Below, one piece after another: positions 43,861 to 55,742 of a DNA stretch of 64,000 bases (within the stretch, counting starts at the first letter, position 1; each line of letters opens with the position of its first letter). The stretch spans positions 107,096 to 171,095 of the forward strand of contig NZ_VJOO01000004.1 of assembly GCF_007556755.1 (NCBI RefSeq), written 5' to 3'. Both the position numbers and the translations under genes were made by a program. Source of the stretch: Tepidimonas fonticaldi (GTDB lineage Bacteria; Pseudomonadota; Gammaproteobacteria; Burkholderiales; Burkholderiaceae_C). Under the pieces are notes generated by a model, which made no database searches, had not been told where the DNA came from, and saw only the letters and a list, made by a program, of their open reading frames with translations.

Positions 43861-44244
43861 TCAGGCCGCGTCGGCGGCCTCGATGAGCAGCGCGGCCACC
43901 ACCCGCCGGCCTTCGCCGGCCAGGATGTTGTAGGTGCGGGCCGCGGCCATGGTGTCCATGGTCTCCACGCCGATGCCGCGCTCGATCAGGCCCCGCAGCA
44001 GGGACGGCGGCACGAAGCGCAGCCGCTGCCCGCTGCCAAAGAGGACGACCTCCGGCGCATCGGCGGCCAACTGGTCGAAGTGCTGGGCCGTCAGTTCGGC
44101 GTGGCGGCGGCAGTCCCACGCCTGCAGTCGGCCGCTGGCGCTCACGACGATGCTGCTGTCGTACCGCTGGCCGCCCACCATCACCCAGCCGGGGCCGTGG
44201 GCCTGTATGGACAGGGTGTCGATGCGGTCGGGCTGAAACTTCAT
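43861..44244 (-). CDS. Mth938-like domain protein (DUF498/NDUFAF3 type)
   Basis: A 127-residue small protein of the Mth938-like fold: MKFQPDRIDTLSIQAHGPGW, QRYDSSIVVSASG, PEVVLFGSGQRLRFVPPSL and IGVETMDTMAAARTYNILAG, the last being the most conserved segment. The human relative is a complex I assembly factor; bacterial function is unsettled. ATG 44244 is chosen because the conserved fold starts there. A TATAAT on the minus strand (44293-44288) lies 44-49 bases upstream and may be its -10 box. Confidence 0.88.
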   Translation of the reverse strand: MKFQPDRIDTLSIQAHGPGWVMVGGQRYDSSIVVSASGRLQAWDCRRHAELTAQHFDQLAADAPEVVLFGSGQRLRFVPPSLLRGLIERGIGVETMDTMAAARTYNILAGEGRRVVAALLIEAADAA

Positions 44245-44348
44245 GGCGGGCGCAGCCGGCCGGGAATCGCCGGCAAACTGTGGTGAAATTATAGGCTCCA
44301 CCCCTGTCGGAGCGGCACTTGCGCCGCCCCGACTCCGACCCACGCGCC

Positions 44349-45584
44349 ATGTCCTCCACCGTCATCCACAAGTCCGCCAAACTGGCCAACGTCTGCTACG
44401 ACATCCGCGGGCCCGTGCTCGAGAAGGCCCGCCAGATGGAGGAGGACGGGCACAAGATCATCAAGCTCAACATCGGCAACCTGGCGGTGTTCGGGCTGGA
44501 GCCGCCGGACGAGATCGTGCAGGACATGATCCGCAACCTGCCGCAGGCGGCCGGCTACACCGACAGCAAGGGGCTGTTCGCGCCGCGCAAGGCCATCGTG
44601 CACTACACGCAGGAAAAGCGCATCGCCGGCGTGACGGTGGACGACGTCTACTTGGGCAACGGCGCGAGCGAGCTCATCACCATGAGCATGAACGCGCTGC
44701 TCAACGCCGGCGACGAGATCCTGGTGCCGGCGCCGGACTATCCGCTGTGGACGGCCTCCGTATCGCTGTCGGGCGGCACGCCGGTGCACTACCTGTGCGA
44801 CGAGGCCAATGGCTGGATCCCGGACCTGGACGACATGGCGCGCAAGATCACGCCGCGCACCAAGGGCATCGTCGTCATCAACCCCAACAACCCCACCGGC
44901 GCGCTGTACCCGGTGGAGGTGCTGCAGGCCATCGTCGAGCTGGCGCGCAAGCACGGGCTGATCGTCTTCGCCGACGAGATCTACGACAAGGTGCTCTACG
45001 ACGGCAACGTCCACACCTCGATCGCGTCGCTGGCGGACGACATCCTGTTCGTCACGTTCAACGGCCTGAGCAAGAACTACCGCTCGTGCGGCTACCGCGC
45101 GGGGTGGATGATCGTCTCCGGCGACAAGCGCCGCGCCAAGGACTACATCGAGGGGCTGAACATGCTGGCCTCGATGCGGCTGTGCGCCAACACGCCGGGG
45201 CAGCTGGCGATCCAGACGGCGCTGGGCGGCTACCAGAGCATCAACGATCTGGTAGCCCCGGGCGGTCGGCTGTGCCGCCAGCGCGATCTGGCGCACCGGC
45301 TGCTCACCGAGATCCCGGGCGTGAGCTGCGTCAAGCCGAAGGCGGCGCTGTACATGTTCCCGCGCCTGGATCCGAAGATTTATCCGATCGAGGACGACCA
45401 GCAGTTCGCCTACGACCTGCTGGCCGAGGAGAAGGTGCTGATCGTGCAGGGCACCGGCTTCAACTACCCGACGCCGGACCACTTCCGGCTGGTGTTCCTG
45501 CCGCACGAGGACGACCTGGCCGAGGCGATCGGGCGCATCGCGCGCTTTCTGGGCCACCTGCGGCGGCGCTACGGCACCGAGTGA
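44349..45584 (+). CDS. alaA: Alanine-type PLP aminotransferase (AlaA-like)
   Basis: A 411-residue fold-type I aminotransferase. PLP lysine is in TFNGLSKNYRSCGYRAGWM; other motifs are NPNNPTGALYP, FADEIYDKVLYD and a C-terminal RLVFLPHEDDL with the substrate Arg. The sequence resembles the AlaA glutamate-pyruvate aminotransferase subgroup. In this operon position, directly before homoserine dehydrogenase, it is common in betaproteobacteria and may link alanine/2-oxo acid balance to threonine synthesis. Start ATG 44349 (MSSTVIHKSAKLANVCYDIR). Confidence 0.93.
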   Translation: MSSTVIHKSAKLANVCYDIRGPVLEKARQMEEDGHKIIKLNIGNLAVFGLEPPDEIVQDMIRNLPQAAGYTDSKGLFAPRKAIVHYTQEKRIAGVTVDDVYLGNGASELITMSMNALLNAGDEILVPAPDYPLWTASVSLSGGTPVHYLCDEANGWIPDLDDMARKITPRTKGIVVINPNNPTGALYPVEVLQAIVELARKHGLIVFADEIYDKVLYDGNVHTSIASLADDILFVTFNGLSKNYRSCGYRAGWMIVSGDKRRAKDYIEGLNMLASMRLCANTPGQLAIQTALGGYQSINDLVAPGGRLCRQRDLAHRLLTEIPGVSCVKPKAALYMFPRLDPKIYPIEDDQQFAYDLLAEEKVLIVQGTGFNYPTPDHFRLVFLPHEDDLAEAIGRIARFLGHLRRRYGTE

Positions 45585-45628
45585 TTTTTGGCAACCCCCG
45601 GATTTTCATGACCTTGGCAACCGCGACC

Positions 45629-46960
45629 ATGAGCAACCTTCCCCCCATCCAAGTCGGCCTGCTGGGCATCGGCACCGTCGGCAGCGGCGTCTTCCGCGTG
45701 CTGCAGCGCAACCAGGAGGAGATCCGCCGCCGCGCCGGCCGCGGCATCGCGATCACGATGGTGGCCGACCTGGACACCGAGCGCGCGCGCGCCGTCGTCG
45801 GCGACGCGGCGCAGGTGGTGGCGGATGCGCGCGCGGTGATCGCCAACCCGGCGATCGACATCGTCGTCGAGCTGATCGGCGGCTACGGCATCGCGCGCCA
45901 GCTGGTGATGGAGGCGATCGAGGCCGGCAAGCACGTCGTCACCGCCAACAAGGCGCTGCTGGCGGTGCACGGCAGCGAGATCTTCGCCGCCGCGCAGGCC
46001 AAGGGCGTGATGGTGGCGTTCGAGGCCGCGGTGGCCGGCGGCATCCCGATCATCAAGGCGCTGCGCGAGGGCCTGACCGCCAACCGCATCCAGTGGGTGG
46101 CCGGCATCATCAACGGTACCACCAACTTCATCCTGTCGGAGATGCGCGACAAGGGGCTGGACTTCGACGTCGTGCTGAAGGAGGCGCAGCGCCTGGGCTA
46201 CGCCGAGGCCGACCCGACCTTCGACATCGAGGGCATCGACGCCGCGCACAAGGCCACGCTGATGAGCGCGCTGGCGTTTGGCATCCCGGTGCAGTTCGAC
46301 AAGGCCTACGTCGAGGGCATCACAAAGCTGCAGGCGGCCGACATCCGCTACGCCGAGCAGCTCGGCTACCGCATCAAGCTGCTGGGCATCACCAAGCGGG
46401 TGGACGGCGGCGTGGAGCTGCGCGTGCACCCGACGCTGGTGCCCGCCCGGCGGCTGATCGCCAACGTCGAGGGCGCGATGAACGCCGTCGTCGTGCAGGG
46501 CGATGCGGTCGGCACCACGCTGTACTACGGCAAGGGCGCCGGCAGCGAGCCGACCGCCAGCGCCGTGATCGCCGACCTGGTGGACGTGACGCGGCTGCAC
46601 ACCGCCGACCCGCAGCACCGCGTGCCGCACCTGGCGTTCCAGCCGCACGCGATGAGCGATCTGGCCGTCGTGCCGATGGATCGCGTGGTGACCGGCTACT
46701 ACCTGCGCCTGCGCGTGGCGGACCAGCCCGGGGTGCTGGCCGACGTCACCGGGATCCTGGCGCGCGCCGGCATCAGCATCGACGCCGTGCTGCAGCGCGA
46801 GGCCGACGAGGTCGGCGGCGAGGGCAGCACGCAGACCGACCTGATCATCCTGACGCACGAAACCGCCGAAGGCACGATGAACGCCGCGCTGGCGGCGATG
46901 CAGGCGCTGCCGACGGTGCTGGCGCCGATCGTGCGCATCCGCAAGGAGGAGCTGGCCTGA
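45629..46960 (+). CDS. hom: Homoserine dehydrogenase
   Basis: A 443-residue NAD(P)-dependent enzyme reducing aspartate semialdehyde to homoserine. GLLGIGTVGSGVFRVLQ is the Rossmann motif; VVTANKALLAVHG, FEAAVAGGIPIIKALREGL and GIINGTTNFILSEM with PTFDIEGIDAAHKATLMSAL hold the catalytic Asp and Lys. A C-terminal ACT domain (YYLRLRVADQPGVLADVTGI) gives threonine feedback. ATG 45608 would add seven residues. Overlaps thrC by one base (TGATG). Confidence 0.96.
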   Translation: MSNLPPIQVGLLGIGTVGSGVFRVLQRNQEEIRRRAGRGIAITMVADLDTERARAVVGDAAQVVADARAVIANPAIDIVVELIGGYGIARQLVMEAIEAGKHVVTANKALLAVHGSEIFAAAQAKGVMVAFEAAVAGGIPIIKALREGLTANRIQWVAGIINGTTNFILSEMRDKGLDFDVVLKEAQRLGYAEADPTFDIEGIDAAHKATLMSALAFGIPVQFDKAYVEGITKLQAADIRYAEQLGYRIKLLGITKRVDGGVELRVHPTLVPARRLIANVEGAMNAVVVQGDAVGTTLYYGKGAGSEPTASAVIADLVDVTRLHTADPQHRVPHLAFQPHAMSDLAVVPMDRVVTGYYLRLRVADQPGVLADVTGILARAGISIDAVLQREADEVGGEGSTQTDLIILTHETAEGTMNAALAAMQALPTVLAPIVRIRKEELA

Positions 46961-48390
46961 TGCTCTACCTGTCCACGCGCGGCCATCCCGAGCGCCGCCG
47001 CTTCAGTGACATCCTGCTGGAGGGGCTGGCGCCGGACGGCGGCCTGTATTTGCCCGAGCGCTATCCCCGTCTCGAGGCAGCGGATCTGGCGCGCCTGCGC
47101 CGCACCTACCACGAGCAGGGCTACGCCGAGCTGGCGTTCGAGATCCTCTCGCTCTATATCGACGACATCCCGGCCGACGACCTGCGCGCGCTGCTGCGGC
47201 GCACTTACACCGCCGAGGTGTTCGGCACCGGCGAGATCGTGCCGCTGCGCCACCTGGAAAACGGCCTGTGGCTGGAGGCGCTGTCCAACGGCCCGACGCT
47301 GGCGTTCAAGGACATGGCGATGCAGCTGCTCGGCCAGCTGTTCGAGTATGAGCTGGCGCGCCGCGGCGAGACGCTCAACATCCTGGGCGCCACCAGCGGC
47401 GACACCGGCAGCGCCGCCGAGTACGCGATGCGCGGCAAGCGCGGCATCCGCGTCTTCATGCTGAGCCCCCACGGGCGCATGAGCCCGTTCCAGCAGGCGC
47501 AGATGTACAGCCTGCAGGATCCCAACATCCACAACCTCGCCATCGAGGGCGTCTTCGACGACTGCCAGGACATCGTCAAGGCGGTCAGCGCCGACCTGGA
47601 GTTCAAGCGCCGCCACCGCATCGGCACCGTCAACTCGATCAACTGGGCGCGGCTGCTGGCGCAGGTGGTGTACTACTTCGCCGGCTGGATCCAGGCCACC
47701 GAGCGCGACGACGAGCGCGTGAGTTTTACCGTGCCGAGCGGCAACTTCGGCAACGTCTGCGCCGGGCACATCGCCCGCATGATGGGGCTGCCGGTCGAGC
47801 GGCTGGTGGTGGCCACCAACGAGAACGACGTGCTGGACGAGTTCTTCCGCACCGGGGTCTATCGCGTGCGCGGCAGCGCCGACACCTACGAGACCTCCAG
47901 CCCCTCGATGGACATCAGCAAGGCGAGCAACTTCGAGCGCTTCGTCTTCGACCTGCTGGGGCGCGACGCCGAGGCCACGCGCCGGCTGTTCGCCGAGGAG
48001 CTGGCGCGGCACGGGCGCTTCGACCTGTCGGCGCACCCGGCCTTTCCGCGCGCGCGCGAGGCGTTCGGCTTTGCCAGCGGGCGCAGCACGCACGCCCACC
48101 GGCTGGCCACCATCCGCGACGTCTGGCAGCGCCACGCCATGCTGATCGACCCGCACACCGCCGACGGCGTCAAGGTGGCGCGCGAGCACCTGCAGCCGGG
48201 CGTGCCGATGATCGTGCTGGAGACGGCGCTGCCCATCAAGTTTGCCGCCACCATCGTCGAGGCGATCGGGCGCGAGCCCGAGCGACCGGCGCGGTTTGCC
48301 GGCATCGAGGCATTGCCCAAGCGGGTGCAGGTGTTGCCGGCAGACGTCGAGCGCGTCAAGGCGTGCATCGTCGCCGCCGGCCGTGACTGA
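46960..48390 (+). CDS. thrC: Threonine synthase
   Basis: A 476-residue PLP lyase converting O-phosphohomoserine to threonine. MLYLSTRGHPERRRFSDILL is the usual start; the PLP lysine is in GPTLAFKDMAMQLLGQ, and LGATSGDTGSAAEYAM and FTVPSGNFGNVCAGHIARMM bind the phosphate. This is the long, proteobacterial form. AAGGAGGA lies about 10 bases before the ATG and the start is coupled to the hom stop. moeA follows after 11 bases. Confidence 0.97.
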   Translation: MLYLSTRGHPERRRFSDILLEGLAPDGGLYLPERYPRLEAADLARLRRTYHEQGYAELAFEILSLYIDDIPADDLRALLRRTYTAEVFGTGEIVPLRHLENGLWLEALSNGPTLAFKDMAMQLLGQLFEYELARRGETLNILGATSGDTGSAAEYAMRGKRGIRVFMLSPHGRMSPFQQAQMYSLQDPNIHNLAIEGVFDDCQDIVKAVSADLEFKRRHRIGTVNSINWARLLAQVVYYFAGWIQATERDDERVSFTVPSGNFGNVCAGHIARMMGLPVERLVVATNENDVLDEFFRTGVYRVRGSADTYETSSPSMDISKASNFERFVFDLLGRDAEATRRLFAEELARHGRFDLSAHPAFPRAREAFGFASGRSTHAHRLATIRDVWQRHAMLIDPHTADGVKVAREHLQPGVPMIVLETALPIKFAATIVEAIGREPERPARFAGIEALPKRVQVLPADVERVKACIVAAGRD

Positions 48391-48401
48391 GGAGCGCGCG
48401 G

Positions 48402-49736
48402 ATGGCTGCAAACCCCGCATCGCCTGCCACAGCGCCTGCCCGTCCGGGTCTGATGGGACTGGAGGACGCGCTGCAACGCCTGCTGGCCAGCATCGAACCT
48501 GTGGCGGGGGTGGAGACGGTCCCCACCGCCGCGGCGGCCGGCCGCGTGCTGGCGCACGATCTGGCCTCGCCGCTGGATGTGCCGGGGTTTGACAACAGCC
48601 AGATGGACGGTTACGCCGTGCGGCGCGAGGACGTCGCCCGGGCCGTGGCCGAGGGGCGGGCGTTGCCGGTGGCGCAGCGCATCCCGGCTGGGCACTTTGG
48701 CTGCGAGCTGGCCCCGGGCACGGTGGCCCGCATCTTTACCGGCGCGCCCATGCCGGCTGGCGCCGATGCCGTGGTGATGCAGGAGGACGCGACGCCTGCC
48801 GAGCCCCCGGCCGATGTGAGTGCGGCCGAGGCCCAGGCCGCCCACGGCTGGGTGCGGTTGGGCACCGTTCCGGCCGAGGGCCAGTGGGTGCGCCGCCGTG
48901 GCGAGGATGTGCGTGCGGGCGCGGTGGTGCTGGCGGCGGGTACACGCCTGTCGGCCGCCGATGTGGGCCTGGCGGCCTCCATCGGCAGCGCGAATCTGCG
49001 GGTGCATCGCCGCGTGCGGGTGGCGTTGGCCTCCACCGGGGATGAGTTGATCCAGCCGGGCGAGCTGCCGGCCGACCGTCTGCCCCCGGGGGCGATTTAC
49101 AACTCCAACCGCTATTTTCTGGAGCCGCTGCTGCTGCGCTTGGGGTGCGAGGTGACGGTGCTGGGCCGCATCCCGGATGATCGGGCCGCGACGCAAGCCG
49201 CCTTGACCGAAGCCGCCCGCGACCACGACGTCATCCTCACCACCGGCGGGGTGTCGGTGGGCGAGGAGGACCATGTCAAGCCCGTGGTGCAGGCCCTGGG
49301 CGCGCTGGACCTGTGGCAGATTGCCATGAAGCCGGGCAAGCCGTTTGCCCATGGGTGGATCGACCGCGCCCACGCCGGCGGGCGAGGCCGCTGCCATGTG
49401 CTGGGGTTGCCGGGCAACCCGGTGTCCAGCTTTGTGACTTTTGTGCTGCTGGCCCGGCCGTTTTTGCTGCGCCTGGGTGGGGCGACGGTTGCACCGACGC
49501 TGCCCCCCGCGCTGCCGATGGTGGCGCACTTCGACCTGCCGCGCGCCGACAAACGCCGGGAATTCCTGCGGGTGCGGCGCAATTGCGTGGGCGGGCTGGA
49601 CCTGTTCCCGAACCAGAATTCGTCGGTGCTGACCTCGATGGCCTGGGCCGATGGGCTGGTGGACAACCCCGCTGGCAGCGTGATCGCGCACGGTGACACC
49701 GTGCGCTACCTGCCGCTGTCCGGCTTTCTGGACTGA
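48402..49736 (+). CDS. moeA: Molybdopterin molybdotransferase
   Basis: A 444-residue MoeA that inserts molybdate into adenylylated molybdopterin. VPGFDNSQMDGYAVR near residue 60, ARIFTGAPMPAGADAVVMQE near 110, GDELIQPGE, AIYNSNRYFLEPLL, VILTTGGVSVGEEDHVKPVV and GLPGNPVSSFVTF are the domain III and IV hallmarks. It is the first of three Moco genes behind thrC; the 11-base gap suggests read-through from the threonine genes. Confidence 0.96.
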   Translation: MAANPASPATAPARPGLMGLEDALQRLLASIEPVAGVETVPTAAAAGRVLAHDLASPLDVPGFDNSQMDGYAVRREDVARAVAEGRALPVAQRIPAGHFGCELAPGTVARIFTGAPMPAGADAVVMQEDATPAEPPADVSAAEAQAAHGWVRLGTVPAEGQWVRRRGEDVRAGAVVLAAGTRLSAADVGLAASIGSANLRVHRRVRVALASTGDELIQPGELPADRLPPGAIYNSNRYFLEPLLLRLGCEVTVLGRIPDDRAATQAALTEAARDHDVILTTGGVSVGEEDHVKPVVQALGALDLWQIAMKPGKPFAHGWIDRAHAGGRGRCHVLGLPGNPVSSFVTFVLLARPFLLRLGGATVAPTLPPALPMVAHFDLPRADKRREFLRVRRNCVGGLDLFPNQNSSVLTSMAWADGLVDNPAGSVIAHGDTVRYLPLSGFLD

Positions 49737-49809
49737 TGGGCGCATGCCGTCGCCCGCGCGCTGGGGTATGATGGCAGCGGCGCCCCACCTGACCGCAAGC
49801 GTGCGTTTC

Positions 49810-50061
49810 ATGAAAGTTCAGCTCCGTTTCTTTTCCGCCGTTCGAGAGGCCATAGGCGTTGCCAGTGCCGAGGTGGACACGTCCGCGGCGACCTTGGGCG
49901 CCTTGCGTGATGAACTGATCGCCCGCGGCGGGGTGTGGGCGGAGGCCCTGGCGCGGGGGCGGGCGCTGCGCATGTCGGTCGACCAGGTCATGGCCGATGA
50001 GGCCGCACCGCTGCGCGACGGCGCCGAGGTGGCGTTCTTTCCGCCCGTCACCGGAGGGTGA
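49810..50061 (+). CDS. moaD: Molybdopterin synthase small subunit
   Basis: An 83-residue ubiquitin-like sulfur carrier: MKVQLRFFSAVREAIGVASA at the start and the essential C-terminal PPVTGG, whose last Gly is thiocarboxylated. Internal LRMSVDQVMADEAAPLRDGAEVAFFPP (read in two parts) is typical. ATG 49810 is chosen over upstream in-frame starts by conservation. Four bases separate its stop from moaE. Confidence 0.95.
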   Translation: MKVQLRFFSAVREAIGVASAEVDTSAATLGALRDELIARGGVWAEALARGRALRMSVDQVMADEAAPLRDGAEVAFFPPVTGG

Positions 50062-50065
50062 GGCC

Positions 50066-50548
50066 ATGGCCGTCGAGCGGCGCAGCGTGACGATCCAGAC
50101 CGGGCCGTTCGACCTCGGCGCCGAGGTGGCGGCGCTGCGCGCCGGTGATGCCGGCGTCGGCGCGGTGTGCGCCTTCCTCGGCACCGTGCGCGACGTCAAC
50201 GACGGCGACGCGGTGGCCACGCTCGAGCTGGAGCACTACCCCGGCATGACCGAGCGCGCCATCGACGCGATGATCGACGAGGCGGCGCGGCGCTTCGACA
50301 TCCGCGGCGTGCGCGTCATCCACCGCGTCGGGGCGCTGCAGCCGCAGGATCCGATCGTGCTGGTGGCGGTGACCTCCGCGCACCGCGGCCAGGCGTTCCA
50401 GGCGTGCGAGTTCCTGATGGATTACCTGAAGACCCAGGCGCCGTTCTGGAAGAAGGAGCACACGCCGCAGGGCGCGCGCTGGGTGGATGCGCGCGTCAGC
50501 GACGATGCGGCGCTGGCGCGCTGGGGCATCGAGGCGAAGAACGCCTGA
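50066..50548 (+). CDS. moaE: Molybdopterin synthase large subunit
   Basis: A 160-residue MoaE. GVGAVCAFLGTVRDVNDGDA, LELEHYPGMTERAIDAMID, VIHRVGALQPQDPIVLVAV and APFWKKEHTPQGARWVDAR, with the catalytic lysine pair, are intact. It transfers sulfur from MoaD to precursor Z. GGAGGGTGAGG lies just before ATG 50066. Codon style differs visibly from moeA/moaD (fewer G-runs and TTG/TTT codons). Confidence 0.95.
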   Translation: MAVERRSVTIQTGPFDLGAEVAALRAGDAGVGAVCAFLGTVRDVNDGDAVATLELEHYPGMTERAIDAMIDEAARRFDIRGVRVIHRVGALQPQDPIVLVAVTSAHRGQAFQACEFLMDYLKTQAPFWKKEHTPQGARWVDARVSDDAALARWGIEAKNA

Positions 50549-50600
50549 GGGGCACGGTCGCGCCCGCGCGCGGCGTTTGATCCGCGTCAACGACGGCGGG

Positions 50601-50629
50601 CTTGAAAGGGCGGCACAGTCGCCCCACAT
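50601..50629 (+). promoter_or_regulatory. Sigma32 (RpoH) heat-shock promoter of clpB
   Basis: CTTGAAA at 50601-50607 and CCCCACAT at 50622-50629, separated by 14 bases, match the RpoH consensus (CTTGAAA, N11-16, CCCCATnT) almost exactly. Transcription would begin near 50636, giving a short leader before ATG 50663. Confidence 0.85.
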
Positions 50630-50662
50630 GGAGTGGCAGTCAACCTTTTCGGAGCCCCGTCC

Positions 50663-53266
<2,604 letters not shown>

Positions 53267-53272
53267 AAGCCG

Positions 53273-53294
53273 CGCGGGGCCGCTTGGCCCCGCG
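53273..53294 (+). terminator. GC hairpin after clpB
   Basis: A perfect 9-base stem, CGCGGGGCC and GGCCCCGCG, with a GCTT loop starts 6 bases after the clpB stop. It lacks a T-run, so it is more likely a stabilising or pause hairpin than a terminator on its own; a second hairpin with T-run follows at once. Confidence 0.5.
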
Positions 53295-53307
53295 TGCGGG
53301 TTGCCCC

Positions 53308-53345
53308 AAGCCCCTGCCGGTCCGCCGGCGGGGGCTTTGGCTTTT
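53308..53345 (+). terminator. Intrinsic terminator of clpB
   Basis: AAGCCCCTGCCGG pairs with CCGGCGGGGGCTT (one T-G wobble) around a TCCG loop and is followed by TTGGCTTTT. It ends the clpB transcript before the convergent epimerase gene, whose stop is at 53355. Confidence 0.75.
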
Positions 53346-53354
53346 GCAGGGGGC

Positions 53355-54380
53355 TCAGATGCCGTGATACTCCCGGTACCACCGCACGAACCGCGCCACG
53401 CCCTCGCGAAACGGCGTGCGCGGCGCGTAGCCGGTCAGGCGCTTGAGCAGCGTGCAGTCGGCCCAGGTGGCCGGCACATCCCCGGTCTGCATCGGAAGAT
53501 AACGGCGCTGGGCGGGGCGGCCCACCTCGGCCTCGATCGCTTCGACGAAGTCCAAGAGGCGCACCTTGTCGGAGTTGCCGATGTTGACGACGCGCCACGG
53601 CGCGGCGGGGCTCAGGGTGTCGCCCTCCACCGCCTGCCAGCCGTGCGGCGGCGTGCGCGCATCCGGAGCCGGCGGCACCGCGTCGATCAGCAGCCGGATC
53701 GCGCGCACGAGGTCGTCCACGTAAGTGAAGTCGCGCCACATCTGGCCGTGGTTGTAGATGTCGATCGGCGTGCCCTCCAGAATCCCCCGGGTGAACTTGA
53801 AGAGGGCCATGTCCGGCCGGCCCCACGGGCCGTAGACGGTGAAGAAGCGGAACATCGTCGTCGGCACGCCGTGGATGTGCGCCCAGGCGTGGCTCATGGC
53901 CTCGTTGGCCTTCTTGGTGGCGGCATACAAGGTCAGTGGCCAGTCGGTCTTCTGCTGCTCGTCGAACGGCAGGGTGTCGTTGGCGCCATAGACGCTGCTG
54001 GTGGAGGCCATCAGCAGGTGGCGGGGTTTCAGCTCCCGGGCCGCCTCCAGCACGTGGAAGGTGCCAATCAGGTTGGCGTCCACGTAGGCGCGCGGGTTTT
54101 CCAGGCTGTAGCGCACGCCAGCCTGCGCGGCCAGGTGCACGATGACGTCGGGCTGCGCGGCGCGGGCGGCGGCCTGCAGTGCCGGCAGGTCCTCCAGCAT
54201 CGCCTCGGTAGCCGTGAATCCGGGGTGTTCGCGCAGCAGCGCGTGGCGACGGTGCTTGAGCCGCACGTCGTAGTAGTCGGTCAGGCCGTCGAAGCCGTGC
54301 ACAACGTGGCCTTCTTCCAGCAGCAGCCGCGCCAGGTGAAAGCCGATGAAGCCGGCGGTGCCGGTGATGAACACCCTCAT
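53355..54380 (-). CDS. NAD-dependent UDP-glucuronate 4-epimerase-like protein
   Basis: A 341-residue extended [23 protein letters not shown] is the NAD motif; [28 protein letters not shown], and the catalytic YAATKKANE (YxxxK) identify the UDP-glucuronate epimerase subgroup, as does [20 protein letters not shown]. It would convert UDP-GlcA to UDP-GalA for surface polysaccharide. ATG 54380 overlaps the ugd stop by 4 bases, so it is coupled to the enzyme that makes its substrate. Confidence 0.94.
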   Translation of the reverse strand: MRVFITGTAGFIGFHLARLLLEEGHVVHGFDGLTDYYDVRLKHRRHALLREHPGFTATEAMLEDLPALQAAARAAQPDVIVHLAAQAGVRYSLENPRAYVDANLIGTFHVLEAARELKPRHLLMASTSSVYGANDTLPFDEQQKTDWPLTLYAATKKANEAMSHAWAHIHGVPTTMFRFFTVYGPWGRPDMALFKFTRGILEGTPIDIYNHGQMWRDFTYVDDLVRAIRLLIDAVPPAPDARTPPHGWQAVEGDTLSPAAPWRVVNIGNSDKVRLLDFVEAIEAEVGRPAQRRYLPMQTGDVPATWADCTLLKRLTGYAPRTPFREGVARFVRWYREYHGI

Positions 54381-55612
54381 GCGTCGCCCCCGAACAGGTC
54401 GCGCGTGTAGACGCGCTCGGCGACGTCGTCGAGGTCCGGGTGGTGGCGGTTGGCCAGGATCAGGTCGGCCTGCGCCTTGAAGGCCGCCAGGTCCTTCAGC
54501 ACCGGCGAGCGGAAGAAGTCCTCGCCGTCGTAGGCCGGCTCGTAGACGATCACCGGCACGCCCTTGGCCTTGAGTCGCTTCATGACGCCCTGGATGGCCG
54601 AGGCGCGGAAGTTGTCCGAGCCCTGCTTCATGACGAGCCGGTAGATGCCGACCACCGGGGCGCACCCGCCAGGGGTGGACAGCGTCTGCAGCCGGCGCAG
54701 CACGTCGTCGGCGATGAAGTCCTTGCGCGTGGCGTTGGCCGAGACGATGGCGGCGATCAGGTTCTGGGGCACGTCGCGGTAGTTGGCCAGCAGCTGCTTG
54801 GTGTCCTTCGGCAGGCAGTAGCCGCCGTAGCCGAAGCTGGGATTGTTGTAGCCGGCGCCGATGCGCGGGTCCAGGCACACGCCGTCGATGATCTGGCGCG
54901 TGTCGAGCCCGTGCGTGGCGGCGTAGGTGTCCAGCTCGTTGAAGAACGCCACGCGCATGGCGAGATACGTGTTGGCGAACAGCTTGATCGCCTCGGCCTC
55001 GGTCGGGTCGGTCAGCAGCACCGGCACGCGCTCGGGCGCGCGGCAGCCCTGGCGCAGCAGGTCGGCGACGAGCTGGCCGCGCGGGCCGCGGTCGCCGACG
55101 ACGATGCGGCTGGGGGCGAGGTTGTCCTCCAGCGCGCGGCCCTCGCGCAGGAATTCGGGCGAGAAGACGATGCGGTCGGTGCCGTGGTGCTGGCGCAGCC
55201 GCGCGGCGAAGCCCACCGGCACGGTGGACTTGATGACGAGCGTGCTGCCCGGGTGGGCGGCCAGCGCCTGCGCCGCCACCGCCTCGACGCTGGAGGTGTC
55301 GAACGCGTTGGTGACGGGGTCGTAGTCGGTGGGGGTGGCGATGACGACGACGTCGGCGCTGGCCAGCGCCTGCGCCGCATCGGTGGTGGCGGTGAGCTTC
55401 AGGTCGGCACGCTCGCGCAGCCACTCCTCAGCCAGCGCGTCGTGGACGGTGGGGCGGCGCGCCTGCAGCGCCGCCACGCGCCGCGGGTCGATGTCCAGCA
55501 CCGTCACCGGCTGGTGCTGCGCCAGCAGCAGCGCGTTGGCCAGGCCGACGTAGCCGGCGCCGGCGACGGTGATGCGCACGGAGGCGGGGGAGGGGAGAGC
55601 GGAGGCGGACAT
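54377..55612 (-). CDS. ugd: UDP-glucose 6-dehydrogenase
   Basis: A 411-residue UDP-glucose dehydrogenase: [20 protein letters not shown] (NAD motif), [52 protein letters not shown], catalytic Cys in [19 protein letters not shown], and the UDP-binding C-terminal domain ([20 protein letters not shown]). It is the shorter Ugd type. ATG 55612 lies just after a purine-poor stretch without a clear Shine-Dalgarno. Divergent from the glycosyltransferase with a 130-base spacer. Confidence 0.95.
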   Translation of the reverse strand: MSASALPSPASVRITVAGAGYVGLANALLLAQHQPVTVLDIDPRRVAALQARRPTVHDALAEEWLRERADLKLTATTDAAQALASADVVVIATPTDYDPVTNAFDTSSVEAVAAQALAAHPGSTLVIKSTVPVGFAARLRQHHGTDRIVFSPEFLREGRALEDNLAPSRIVVGDRGPRGQLVADLLRQGCRAPERVPVLLTDPTEAEAIKLFANTYLAMRVAFFNELDTYAATHGLDTRQIIDGVCLDPRIGAGYNNPSFGYGGYCLPKDTKQLLANYRDVPQNLIAAIVSANATRKDFIADDVLRRLQTLSTPGGCAPVVGIYRLVMKQGSDNFRASAIQGVMKRLKAKGVPVIVYEPAYDGEDFFRSPVLKDLAAFKAQADLILANRHHPDLDDVAERVYTRDLFGGDA

Positions 55613-55742
55613 GGAGCAAAAACAGAGGGGCGGGCCTGCGCCAGCGGCGACTGCCCACCACGGACGGCCGCGCCGGATCGAATGGGCGCCAAACGGGGTG
55701 CAGTATAGACTCCGGTGACTACAATGCGCCGAAGAGGGCGAC

